A stretch of 18,482 nt of DNA from Firmicutes bacterium CAG:110 (GCA_000434635.1 HF988149.1:69656-88137), one strand, 5' to 3'. Numbered from the stretch's first letter, positions 7,841 through 14,656 are shown. Numbers and translations: made by a program. The notes: generated by a model not told the origin, from the letters alone.

Positions 7841-8218
7841 ATGAAAAAGACAATTTCTCTGCTCTTGGTGGTTGGCCTATGCGTCTGCTTATGCGCTTGT
7901 GGTAGCAATGGAGGAACAAAGAAAATTGAAGACAGACTAATAGTTGGGAAATGGGTTTCTGACAGGACTGAAATGGATGGTCGACTTACCAACTTCACAA
8001 TAACATTTTTCAGTGACGGCTCAGCAAAATTGTCCTACTATGATACAGAGTTTAGCAATCAAATAGACAATAGCCTTACATGGACAGTATCCGAACCGAA
8101 TACCGTTTCAATCGGATTGATTACTTTCAGTAAATACACTTACACGAACGATAATGGCGTTGAAAAGCTTATGGCACCACAAGCAGATGGGTATTGGTAC
8201 GAACACGTAGTTGAATAA
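7841..8218 (+). CDS. Small secreted lipoprotein of unknown function
   Basis: This 125-residue protein starts with a lysine pair, a hydrophobic stretch and a lipobox ending LCAC at Cys20, so it should be lipidated and anchored to the outer face of the cytoplasmic membrane. The mature part (GSNGG linker, then about 30-125) is polar and beta-rich. It has the pattern IVGKWVSDR ... FTITFFSDGSAKLSYYD, reminiscent of small lipocalin-like extracellular domains found as single-gene lipoproteins in clostridia; that resemblance is only by eye. The ATG at 7841 has AAGAAGGA upstream. The signal peptide carries cysteines at 14, 16, 18 and 20, an unusual run. The gene is AT-rich compared with its neighbours, which suggests recent acquisition. 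It is probably controlled by the divergent XRE protein. Confidence 0.82.
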   Translation: MKKTISLLLVVGLCVCLCACGSNGGTKKIEDRLIVGKWVSDRTEMDGRLTNFTITFFSDGSAKLSYYDTEFSNQIDNSLTWTVSEPNTVSIGLITFSKYTYTNDNGVEKLMAPQADGYWYEHVVE

Positions 8219-8222
8219 ATAC

Positions 8223-8260
8223 AGTCAGGGAGGCGTTTGCATCCCTGACTTCTCATTTTT
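8223..8260 (+). terminator. Terminator of the lipoprotein gene
   Basis: AGTCAGGGA (8223-8231) pairs with TCCCTGACT (8242-8250), followed by TCTCATTTTT. The stem starts five bases after the stop codon. Its T-tract overlaps the stop codon of the recombinase remnant on the other strand. Confidence 0.88.
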
Positions 8261-8403
8261 CCAAGAGATTAATGTATTCATAAACCGTCGTCCTGCTCAA
8301 ATCACAAACCCTTGCCAATTCTGAAATATTTAACTGCCCGTTTTTATAAGCGGGATAATGCCGGAGGAAGATGCTTATCTGGAAGCTGCCCTGAATTAAA
8401 GAA
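8253..8403 (-). pseudogene. C-terminal remnant of a serine recombinase (resolvase-type HTH)
   Basis: On the minus strand, a stretch ending at a TGA at 8253-8255 encodes YKNGQLNISELARVC and then DLSRTTVYEYINLLEK, the typical C-terminal helix-turn-helix of resolvase/invertase-family serine recombinases. Just upstream, a second frame encodes GQLPDKHLPP, which resembles the LPD linker that normally precedes this domain. The frames differ by one base, so a frameshift is likely near 8365-8375. The catalytic domain is absent; the remnant stops at the yebC terminator. No start codon or ribosome binding site fits. It is a decayed mobile-element fragment that marks the islet. Recognition is by eye. Confidence 0.55.
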
Positions 8404-8437
8404 ACCGCAGGTTCAAGCCATCGCCTGAACCTGCGGT
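8404..8437 (-). terminator. Terminator of yebC
   Basis: ACCGCAGGTTCA (8404-8415) and TGAACCTGCGGT (8426-8437) form a perfect 12-bp stem with a 10-base loop. On the minus strand the tail is TTCTTTAATT. It lies 14 bases after the yebC stop. Confidence 0.9.
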
Positions 8438-8451
8438 CATTTCATTCTTCC

Positions 8452-9183
8452 TCAATCCTCGTCCCAGTTGTGCCAGACGTTTTGGACGTCGTCGTCGTCG
8501 TCCATGATGTCCAGCAGCTTCTCCATCAGGGAGATCTGCTCCGGGTCGGTGAGCTTCTGGTAGTTCTGGGGCACCATTTCGATCTGGGCGGATACGAAGC
8601 TGTAGCCCTTCTGCGTCATGGCGTCGGCCACGGCGTTGAAATCGTCGGGGTCTGTGTACACGGTAAACACGTCGTCCTCGGCCTCGAAATCATCCGCGCC
8701 GCAGTCCATGGCGTCCATCATGACCTGGTCTTCCTCGTAGTCGCCGTCCTCGTTGTCAATCACCAGCACGCCCTTCTTGTCGAAGGACCAGCTGACACAG
8801 CCTGTCGCGCCCAGATTGCCGCCGAACTTGTCGAAGTGGTGGCGCATGGAACCGGCGGTGCGGTTGCGGTTGTCGGTCATGGTTTCCACGATCACCGCCA
8901 CGCCGCCGGGGCCGTAGCCTTCGTAGGTAATGGTCTCGTAGTTGTCGCCGCCCGCGCCTGCCGCCTTTTCCAGGCAGCGCTTGATGTTGTCGTTGGGCAT
9001 GTTGGCGGCCTTGGCCTTGGTGATGACGGTGGCCAGACGGGAGTTATAGGCGGGGTCTGCACTGCCGCCCTCCTTCACCGCGACGATCAGCTCTTTGGCG
9101 ATCTTGGTGAAGGCTGCCGCGCGCTTGGCGTCCTGCGCGCCCTTGGTTTTCTGGATGTTATGCCATTTGGAATGTCCGGACAT
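8452..9183 (-). CDS. yebC: YebC/PmpR-family protein
   Basis: This 243-residue cytoplasmic protein carries the family's invariant start MSGHSKWHNIQ, the basic segment KGAQDAKRAAAFTKIAKELIVA, and the middle-domain YEGYGPGGVAVIVE and NRNRTAGSMRHHF motifs. The C-terminal domain ends in a strongly acidic tail (DIMDDDDDVQNVWHNWDED). The family was long annotated as transcriptional regulators. Newer work on some members points to a ribosome-associated role in translating proline-rich stretches; which applies here cannot be read from sequence. The ATG at 9181-9183 is preceded by AAGGGAAG. It lies 79 bases after the nif3-like gene in the same direction with no terminator between, but it also has a promoter of its own. 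Confidence 0.95.
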   Translation of the reverse strand: MSGHSKWHNIQKTKGAQDAKRAAAFTKIAKELIVAVKEGGSADPAYNSRLATVITKAKAANMPNDNIKRCLEKAAGAGGDNYETITYEGYGPGGVAVIVETMTDNRNRTAGSMRHHFDKFGGNLGATGCVSWSFDKKGVLVIDNEDGDYEEDQVMMDAMDCGADDFEAEDDVFTVYTDPDDFNAVADAMTQKGYSFVSAQIEMVPQNYQKLTDPEQISLMEKLLDIMDDDDDVQNVWHNWDED

Positions 9184-9226
9184 AGGTATATCTTCCCTTC
9201 AGCGAGTATATTCAAAAATCTTATCT

Positions 9227-9255
9227 ATTTTATCAGAATCCGTGACAAAAATCAA
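9227..9255 (-). promoter_or_regulatory. Promoter of yebC
   Basis: On the minus strand TTGATT (9250-9255) and TAAAAT (9227-9232) are separated by 17 bp, giving a predicted start near 9221 and a leader of about 38 bases. It sits between the nif3-like stop codon and yebC. Confidence 0.65.
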
Positions 9256-9262
9256 CACTTTC

Positions 9263-10054
9263 TCAATAGAATTTCATGCAGTCCCGGTGGGTTTCGGAAA
9301 TTTTCACCTGAATGCCCGGGAACACGGCGGCGATTTTTTCCGCCAGCACGGCCACGACGGGGTTCTCCGTGGCAAAATGCCCCGCGTCGATCAGATTCAT
9401 CCCCAGCGCCCGGGCGTCCCAGAACTCATTGTACTTGATGTCCGCGGTGACGAAGGTGTCGCACCCGACCTCGAAGGCGCTCATCAGCTCGTCGGAGCAA
9501 TGCCCGCCGCCCACCGCCACCACGCGAACCGGCTTGCCGCCGTCCACGTAGCGCAGTCCCTCGGCGTTCAGGCTGCTCTTAACGATTTCCAGAAATTGGG
9601 AAAGGGGCTGCTCCTCTACCCTGCCCCGGCGCAGAAGACCCCACTGCCGTCCCTGATCGTCCCGGAAAAAGGGCGGGATGGTCTCCACGTCGTTCAGTCC
9701 CAGCGTAGCCGCCAGCACGTCGTTGACGCCGCCCGGGGCGCAGTCCAGATTGGTGTGGGCATTGACGGCGCTGATGCCGTGGCGGCAAAGGGTCATGATG
9801 CTCCGGCCGACGGTCGTTTCCTCCGTCACGGATTTGAGCGGGTCAAAAATAATTGGATGGTGGGTGACGATCAGCTCCGCGCCCCACTCCGCCGCCTCCC
9901 GGCACACCCTCTCGAAGGGGTCGAGCGCCACGAGAACCTTGGTAACGGGGGTCTCCCGGCTGCCGCAGAGCAGCCCCACATTGTCCCAGTCCATTTTCAT
10001 GTAGGTTGGGGCAAGGGTTTCTACGTACTTGAGAATGTCAGCTACGGTCGTCAT
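9263..10054 (-). CDS. Nif3-like dinuclear metal-centre protein (YqfO/YbgI family)
   Basis: This 263-residue member of the NIF3 family forms hexameric rings with a two-metal site. It is often labelled GTP cyclohydrolase 1 type 2, but its physiological substrate is unsettled. The metal-binding motifs are present: THHP (His65, His66), AHTNLD (Asp104), and GHFATE near the end (His226, Glu230). The N-terminal WDNVGLLCG (23-31) is also typical. At 263 residues it is the short form, without the PII-like inserted domain found in Bacillus YqfO. The ATG at 10054 has GGAGGA upstream within the end of trmK. The genes overlap by 17 bases, so translation is probably coupled. Confidence 0.94.
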   Translation of the reverse strand: MTTVADILKYVETLAPTYMKMDWDNVGLLCGSRETPVTKVLVALDPFERVCREAAEWGAELIVTHHPIIFDPLKSVTEETTVGRSIMTLCRHGISAVNAHTNLDCAPGGVNDVLAATLGLNDVETIPPFFRDDQGRQWGLLRRGRVEEQPLSQFLEIVKSSLNAEGLRYVDGGKPVRVVAVGGGHCSDELMSAFEVGCDTFVTADIKYNEFWDARALGMNLIDAGHFATENPVVAVLAEKIAAVFPGIQVKISETHRDCMKFY

Positions 10055-10715
10055 CGGTCAGTTCCTCCAAAATCGCTTTGTAGTGCCTGTATTTTTCCTC
10101 GTCCCCGCCGGACAGCCCCGCCACGGTCTTGCGAAGGCCGGAAAGGACGCTCTCCCGGAAAGCCGGAAGCAGTTCGCTGCCGCTGCGGCGCAGCGCCGGG
10201 GTGATGTAATATTCGCCCTCGGTCAGCGGTTTGCCGGGGGCGTAGACCACTTCCATAACGGGGTAGATGAATTTCCCGTCCTTCGCCAGCGTCTCCTGAC
10301 GGATGGCGTAGCCCTGACCGTACAGATACCGGCGCAGCTCCGCCCGCTTGCTCTGGCACTGGAGGATCAGCCGGTAGCGTTCGCTTTTCAGCCAGGGCGC
10401 GGCGTCCAGAATGGACATCATGGTGTCCGCCCCCATCCCCGCACAGACCATGCAGTCGAATTCCCTGGGGAGATCGCGAATGCCGTCGGACAGGTAGAAG
10501 GACATGCGCTCTTTCACGCCGAATTTTTCCGCGTTGCGGATGGCGCTTTGCAGGGGCATTTCCCGGACGTCGGAGGCAATGACCGCGCTGGCGATGCCGT
10601 TTTTCAGAAGGTAAATGCCGAGATATCCGTGGTCACAGCCCACGTCCGCCACCCGGTCGCCGGGCTTGACATAGCCGCAGCAGGCCAACAAGCGGTTGGA
10701 AAGGGGTATTTTCAC
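10038..10715 (-). CDS. trmK: tRNA (adenine(22)-N1)-methyltransferase TrmK
   Basis: TrmK methylates N1 of adenine 22 in the D-arm region of certain tRNAs, using S-adenosylmethionine. The 225-residue chain has a Rossmann methyltransferase domain, with SAM motif I VADVGCDHGYLGIYLL at 22-37, AGMGADTM at 92-99 and LILQCQ around 116-121. A helical C-terminal domain ending in an Asp-rich tail follows. The start is a GTG at 10713-10715 with AAGGAGGG six bases upstream. Its stop overlaps the nif3-like gene, the same pairing as trmK-yqfO of Bacillus. The ribosome binding site sits only a few bases beyond the T-tract of an upstream terminator hairpin, leaving no room for a separate promoter there. Confidence 0.92.
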   Translation of the reverse strand: MKIPLSNRLLACCGYVKPGDRVADVGCDHGYLGIYLLKNGIASAVIASDVREMPLQSAIRNAEKFGVKERMSFYLSDGIRDLPREFDCMVCAGMGADTMMSILDAAPWLKSERYRLILQCQSKRAELRRYLYGQGYAIRQETLAKDGKFIYPVMEVVYAPGKPLTEGEYYITPALRRSGSELLPAFRESVLSGLRKTVAGLSGGDEEKYRHYKAILEELTDDDRS

Positions 10716-10736
10716 GGGCGTCCCTCCTTCTATACG

Positions 10737-10769
10737 AAAAAAGCCATCCCGGCAATTGTCCGGGATGGC
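10737..10769 (-). terminator. Terminator or attenuator between the DUF1858 gene and trmK
   Basis: GCCATCCCGG (10743-10752) and CCGGGATGGC (10760-10769) form a perfect 10-bp stem with a 7-base loop. On the minus strand TTTTTT follows (10737-10742). It ends the DUF1858 transcript. It also stands directly in front of the trmK ribosome binding site. Confidence 0.92.
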
Positions 10770-10781
10770 GCTGCCGGTATT

Positions 10782-11018
10782 TTATCCGTTCTGCTTCGCG
10801 GCTTCGTTGGCCTCGTAGGCTTCCAGGAAATTGTTCAGCTGGGCGAGGAACGGCTCGCAGTCCACACCGTGAACCATGCAGGCTTCCTCAACGGTCTCGC
10901 CCCGGGAAGAGGGACAGCCCAGGCAGTGCATACCGATGGCGAAGAACAGGGGTGCGGACTGGGGCGCGACGTCCAGAATGTCCCCGATGATGGTATCCTT
11001 TTCAATTTTTACAGCCAT
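10782..11018 (-). CDS. DUF1858 small redox-disulfide protein
   Basis: This 78-residue protein is a single DUF1858 domain, the family also described as the hybrid-cluster-protein-associated redox disulfide domain. It runs from KDTIIGDILDVAPQSAPLFFAIGMHCLGC, with C32-x2-C35 at the head of a helix, to further cysteines at 47 and 54. The cysteine pair suggests thiol-disulfide or cluster-related redox chemistry; this is a family-level inference. No hybrid cluster protein gene is in the window. The ATG at 11016-11018 was chosen because AAGGAGGT lies eight bases upstream. The longer open frame back to 11180 runs through the promoter and has no ribosome binding site. The protein is cytoplasmic, with no signal peptide. 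Confidence 0.88.
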   Translation of the reverse strand: MAVKIEKDTIIGDILDVAPQSAPLFFAIGMHCLGCPSSRGETVEEACMVHGVDCEPFLAQLNNFLEAYEANEAAKQNG

Positions 11019-11049
11019 TATAATGACCTCCTTGTTTTTATCTGCGACT

Positions 11050-11078
11050 ATTATAACCGCACATGTGGAAAAAAACAA
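11050..11078 (-). promoter_or_regulatory. Promoter of the DUF1858 gene, with a palindrome in its spacer
   Basis: On the minus strand TTGTTT (11073-11078) and TATAAT (11050-11055) are separated by 17 bp. The spacer holds the perfect palindrome CACATGTG (11060-11067), which could be an operator. The leader is about 25 bases long. Confidence 0.7.
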
Positions 11079-11248
11079 GAGGGAAGTCGTAAAAGATACG
11101 CAGCCGCCCCGCAGATTTTTCGTGGCGGGTTGGTCGATGATCAGAGCATCCGTCCTCGCCCATCCAGACAACACCCGCAAAATCCGCTTCTTTCCCCATA
11201 GAATTGGCCGGGCAGCGCTGCATCCCCTTTGCCACGTCGTTTTCCTGT
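11079..11248. other. Non-coding stretch between the GNAT and DUF1858 genes
   Basis: I see no convincing gene here and no clear terminator for the GNAT gene. A minus-strand frame from a GTG at 11235 to 11038 (65 codons) has AGGA upstream, but its product is unrecognised. It would also run through the DUF1858 promoter, so it was not called. Confidence 0.4.
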
Positions 11249-11707
11249 TCAGCCCCGACGTACCATGTGGTAAAACGCACCTTCTCCAATGGATGTTGTC
11301 TGTTGAATCGGCTCGCCGACAATGCGGAATCCCGCCTTTTCATAGCACCTGATCGCCCGCTGATTCCATGTTCTGACTTCCAGGTACATAGGTTTCCCGG
11401 GAAACAGCGTCTGCGAAATTTCCCATGCCATTCGGGTCATCTGCTGCCCGTAGCCCTTGCCGCAGCAATCGGGATTCACCCCGATTCCGAAGAACACCCC
11501 CGGGTCTTCCCCATTCAGATTGATAAAGCCGACAAGTTCCTTCCCATCATAGAAGGAATACAGGTGGTTCTCGGGGTTTGCAAACCCAAACCCCCGCTTT
11601 TTCTGTTCCTCATAGGAAAGGCTGTTGTAAATCGCGTATTCCCCGGGATATTTCCACCGGGCGATGCAGTATTTTTCTTCTTCGGTCATTTTGTGATACT
11701 CAAGCAT
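11249..11707 (-). CDS. GNAT-family N-acetyltransferase
   Basis: This 152-residue single-domain acetyltransferase should use acetyl-CoA. The GNAT signature lies at 74-90 (GIGVNPDCCGKGYGQQM), where the pyrophosphate-binding loop is normally Q/R-x-x-G-x-G/A; here it reads C-C-G-K-G-Y-G. The C-terminal part YLEVRTWNQRAIRCYEKAGF (108-127) is the typical motif B and final strand. The substrate cannot be told from sequence. Members of this subgroup act on small molecules or on protein N-termini. The ATG at 11705-11707 has GGAGGA upstream. It has its own promoter and is separated from adhE by that gene's terminator, so it forms its own transcript. Confidence 0.88.
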   Translation of the reverse strand: MLEYHKMTEEEKYCIARWKYPGEYAIYNSLSYEEQKKRGFGFANPENHLYSFYDGKELVGFINLNGEDPGVFFGIGVNPDCCGKGYGQQMTRMAWEISQTLFPGKPMYLEVRTWNQRAIRCYEKAGFRIVGEPIQQTTSIGEGAFYHMVRRG

Positions 11708-11751
11708 GTTCTTCCTCCTGAAAATGGTTTGATGCTCGGTTTACCCGCTAC

Positions 11752-11779
11752 ATTATAGCAAGGAAACGGGAAAAGTCAA
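11752..11779 (-). promoter_or_regulatory. Promoter of the GNAT gene
   Basis: On the minus strand TTGACT (11774-11779) and TATAAT (11752-11757) are separated by 16 bp, with TGC directly before the -10 box (an extended -10). The layout closely resembles the adhE promoter. Confidence 0.8.
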
Positions 11780-11823
11780 CCTGCCCGTATCGACCGTGTC
11801 CTTCCGATTTCATCAAAACAGTT

Positions 11824-11859
11824 CGCCCTCCAGCCTGAGAAGTCTTAGGCCGGAGGGCG
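11824..11859 (-). terminator. Terminator of adhE
   Basis: CGCCCTCC (11824-11831) pairs with GGAGGGCG (11852-11859). After one mismatch GCCT/AGGC extends the stem. The minus-strand tail AACTGTTTTG is only moderately T-rich. It lies 15 bases after the adhE stop. Confidence 0.85.
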
Positions 11860-11874
11860 TCGGTTCTGTTTTGC

Positions 11875-14481
11875 TTATTTCGTCTCGTCGGTGCCGTAGT
11901 AGGCGTTGAGGTACATCTGCTTGATCTCGCTCATGAGGGGATACCGGGGGTTCGCGCCGGTGCACTGGTCGTCGAACGCCTGCTCCACCATGCTGTCCAG
12001 ACGGTTCAGGAAGTCGGTTTCGTCAATGCCGTAGTCCCGGATGGTCTTTTTGATGCCGATCTTGACCTTCAGCTCGTCAATGGCCGCGATCAGGTTCTCC
12101 AGCTTTTCCTCATCCGTGGTACCGCCCAGCTTCAGATAGTCGGCGACCTCGGCATACCGCGCCAAAGTGTGGGGGTGGTCGTACTGGGAGAAGGTGCCCA
12201 TCTTTGCCGGAACCTCGGCGGCGTTGAAGCGCAGGACTTCGTCGATCATCAGGGCGTTGGCAACGCCGTGGGGCAGATGGTGGAACGCGCCCAGCTTGTG
12301 CGCCATGGAGTGGCACACGCCCAAAAATGCGTTGGCAAAAGCCATACCGGCCATGCAGGCGGCGTTCGCCATGTTCTCGCGGGCCTTGGGGTCCTTCGCG
12401 CCGTTTTCATAGGCGGAAGGCAGGTTCTCAAAAATCAGCTTCAAACTCCGCAGCGCCAGACCGTCGGTGTAGTCCGTGGCCATCATGGAGGCGTAGGCTT
12501 CCAGAGCGTGGGTCACAGCGTCGATGCCGGAGGCGGCGGTCAGACCCTTGGGGGCGTTCATCATCATGTCGGCGTCCACGATGGACATTTTCGGCAGCAG
12601 CTCGTAGTCCGCCAGCGGGTACTTGACGCCGGTGGTTTCATCGGTGATGACAGCGAAGGGGGTCACCTCGGAGCCGGTGCCGGCAGTGGTGGGGATGGCG
12701 ACGAAATACGCCTTTTCGCCCATCTTGGGGAAGGTGTAGACACGCTTGCGGATATCCACAAAGCGCATGGCCATGTCCTGAAAATCCGCCTCGGGATGCT
12801 CATACAGCACCCACATGATCTTGCCCGCATCCATGGCGGAGCCGCCGCCGATGGCGAGGATCAGGTCGGGCTTGAAGGCTGCCATCTGCGCCGCGCCCTC
12901 TCTGGCACAGGCGAGGGTGGGATCGGGAGCCACGTTGTAGAAGGTGGTGTGGGTGATCCCCATAGCGTCCAGCTTCTCCTCCACCGGCTTCGTGTAGCCG
13001 TTCTGGTACAGGAACGCGTCGGTGACGATGAATGCCTTCTTGTAATTTTTCAGCTCGGCCAAAGCTACCGGCAGGCAGCCCTTCTTGAAATAAACCTTTT
13101 CAGGCGCACGGAACCAGAGCATGTTCTCCCTCCTAATTGCCACAGTCTTGATGTTCAGCAGGTGCTTGATGCCCACGTTCTCGGAAACGGAGTTGCCGCC
13201 CCAGGAGCCGCAGCCCAGCGTCAGGGAGGGAGCCAGCTTGAAGTTGTACAGGTCGCCGATGCCGCCGTGGGAGGACGGAGTATTCACCAGAATGCGGCAG
13301 GCCTTCATTTTTTCCGCAAAGGCGTCCAGCTTCTCCTTCCCGCCCACCGTGTCCAGATAGACGGAAGCTGTGTGGCCGTAGCCGCCATCCTTGACAAGGG
13401 TGTCCGCCTTGTTCATGGCGTCGGTGAAGTCGGACGCCCGGTACATGGCAAGCACGGGGGACAGCTTCTCATGGGCAAAGGCTTCGGAGAGATCGGTGGA
13501 GGTCACTTCGCCGATGAGGATTTTGGTGCTTTCGGGGACGTCAACACCCGCCAGCGCCGCGATGGTATGGGCGGACTGCCCCACGATCTTGGCGTTCAAT
13601 GCGCCGTTAATCAGGATGGTTGCGCGAACCTTGTCGATTTCCTCCCCGTTCAGGACGTAGCAGCCGCGCTTGACGAATTCCGCCTTGACCCGGTCGTAGA
13701 TGCTGTCCAGCACCACCACGCTCTGCTCGGAAGCGCAGATCATGCCGTTGTCAAAGGTCTTGGAATGGATGACGGAGGAAACCGCCAGCAGAATGTCGGC
13801 GCTGTCGTCAATGACGGCGGGGGTGTTGCCGGGGCCGACGCCCAGAGCGGGCTTGCCGGAGGAGTAGGCAGCCTTCACCATGCCGGGGCCGCCGGTGGCG
13901 AGGATCAGGTCGGCCTCCCGCATCACCTGATTGGTCAGCTCAAGAGAGGGCTTGTCTATCCACGCGATGATGCCTTCCGGCGCACCGGCGGCGACCGCCG
14001 CCTCCAGCACCACCCGGGCGGCGGCGATGGTGCAGCCCTTCGCCCGGGGGTGGGGGCTGATGATGATGCCATTGCGGGTCTTCAGGGAAATCAGGGTCTT
14101 GAAAATGGCGGTAGAAGTGGGGTTCGTGGTGGGAATGACCGCCGCGATGACGCCGATAGGCTCGGCAATGCGCTGAATGCCGTAGGCCGTGTCTTCCTCA
14201 ATGACACCGCAGGTCTTGGAATCCTTGTAGGCGTTGTAAATATATTCAGCGGCATAGTGGTTCTTGATGACCTTATCCTCCACTACGCCCATACCGGTTT
14301 CGGCCACGGCCTGCTTGGCCAGAGGAATGCGCATCTGATTGGCTGCGGTAGCGGCGGCCAGAAAAATTTTATCCACCTGCTCCTGCGTATAAGTGGCAAA
14401 TTTCTCCTGTGCCGCGCGGCACTTTGCCAATGCTTCGGTCAGTTCCTGAGCGGTGGTTACAGGTGCATATGTTTTATCCAT
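11875..14481 (-). CDS. adhE: Bifunctional acetaldehyde/alcohol dehydrogenase AdhE
   Basis: AdhE reduces acetyl-CoA to acetaldehyde and then to ethanol with two NADH, recycling NAD+ during fermentation. It usually assembles into long spirosome filaments. At 868 residues it is full length. The N-terminal acetylating aldehyde dehydrogenase domain (about 1-440) has the catalytic Cys249 in FDNGMICASEQS. The linker and iron-dependent alcohol dehydrogenase domain (about 455-868) carry GGGSAMDAGK (545-554). The expected iron ligands are Asp654, His658, His724 and His738, the last two in CHSMAHKLGAFHHLPHG. The ATG at 14479-14481 has AAAGGT upstream. The gene is monocistronic, with its own promoter and terminator. 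Codon use looks optimised, as expected for an abundant fermentation enzyme. Confidence 0.98.
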   Translation of the reverse strand: MDKTYAPVTTAQELTEALAKCRAAQEKFATYTQEQVDKIFLAAATAANQMRIPLAKQAVAETGMGVVEDKVIKNHYAAEYIYNAYKDSKTCGVIEEDTAYGIQRIAEPIGVIAAVIPTTNPTSTAIFKTLISLKTRNGIIISPHPRAKGCTIAAARVVLEAAVAAGAPEGIIAWIDKPSLELTNQVMREADLILATGGPGMVKAAYSSGKPALGVGPGNTPAVIDDSADILLAVSSVIHSKTFDNGMICASEQSVVVLDSIYDRVKAEFVKRGCYVLNGEEIDKVRATILINGALNAKIVGQSAHTIAALAGVDVPESTKILIGEVTSTDLSEAFAHEKLSPVLAMYRASDFTDAMNKADTLVKDGGYGHTASVYLDTVGGKEKLDAFAEKMKACRILVNTPSSHGGIGDLYNFKLAPSLTLGCGSWGGNSVSENVGIKHLLNIKTVAIRRENMLWFRAPEKVYFKKGCLPVALAELKNYKKAFIVTDAFLYQNGYTKPVEEKLDAMGITHTTFYNVAPDPTLACAREGAAQMAAFKPDLILAIGGGSAMDAGKIMWVLYEHPEADFQDMAMRFVDIRKRVYTFPKMGEKAYFVAIPTTAGTGSEVTPFAVITDETTGVKYPLADYELLPKMSIVDADMMMNAPKGLTAASGIDAVTHALEAYASMMATDYTDGLALRSLKLIFENLPSAYENGAKDPKARENMANAACMAGMAFANAFLGVCHSMAHKLGAFHHLPHGVANALMIDEVLRFNAAEVPAKMGTFSQYDHPHTLARYAEVADYLKLGGTTDEEKLENLIAAIDELKVKIGIKKTIRDYGIDETDFLNRLDSMVEQAFDDQCTGANPRYPLMSEIKQMYLNAYYGTDETK

Positions 14482-14524
14482 GAAAATCGACCTTTCCGAA
14501 CATTGATTATCAGTATTTTGTTAC

Positions 14525-14548
14525 CGATATATTACTATCGATATAATA
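14525..14548. repeat. CGATAT repeats over the adhE transcription start
   Basis: CGATATATTA (14525-14534) and CGATATAATA (14539-14548) are direct repeats 14 bp apart, and TATCGATA (14536-14543) is a palindrome. They overlap the -10 box and the predicted start. They may be a regulator's site. A nearby TTGTTA (14518-14523) resembles only half of a Rex site. Confidence 0.4.
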
Positions 14549-14570
14549 GCACATATCTCTGAAAAGTCAA
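14543..14570 (-). promoter_or_regulatory. Promoter of adhE
   Basis: On the minus strand TTGACT (14565-14570) and TATTAT (14543-14548) are separated by 16 bp, with TGC before the -10 box. The predicted start near 14536 gives a leader of about 55 bases. Confidence 0.78.
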
Positions 14571-14603
14571 TCCCCATTATGAAATTTATTCGTAGGCAGA
14601 AAT

Positions 14604-14642
14604 AGCCGGGCCTTCGGAGCGTATCGCTCTGAAAGCCCGGCT
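14604..14642 (-). terminator. Terminator of the liv operon
   Basis: AGCCGGGC (14604-14611) pairs with GCCCGGCT (14635-14642), with an inner GAGCG/CGCTC stem. The minus-strand tail is ATTTCTG. It lies 14 bases after the livF stop. Confidence 0.85.
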
Positions 14643-14656
14643 GTGCCGTTTATTCA

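Noticed and set aside
11038..11235. 65-codon GTG-started frame between the GNAT and DUF1858 genes, two cysteines, AGGA upstream
   Set aside because: The product is unrecognised and the frame runs through the promoter of the DUF1858 gene. A search for conserved homologues would be needed to revive it.
14518..14536. Rex operator upstream of adhE
   Set aside because: Only a TTGTTA half is visible; the matching TTAACAA half at the right spacing is absent.
12169..14562. 797-codon plus-strand frame antisense to adhE
   Set aside because: adhE has all catalytic and metal residues; the antisense product is a Gly/Val/His-rich composition artefact with no recognisable domain.
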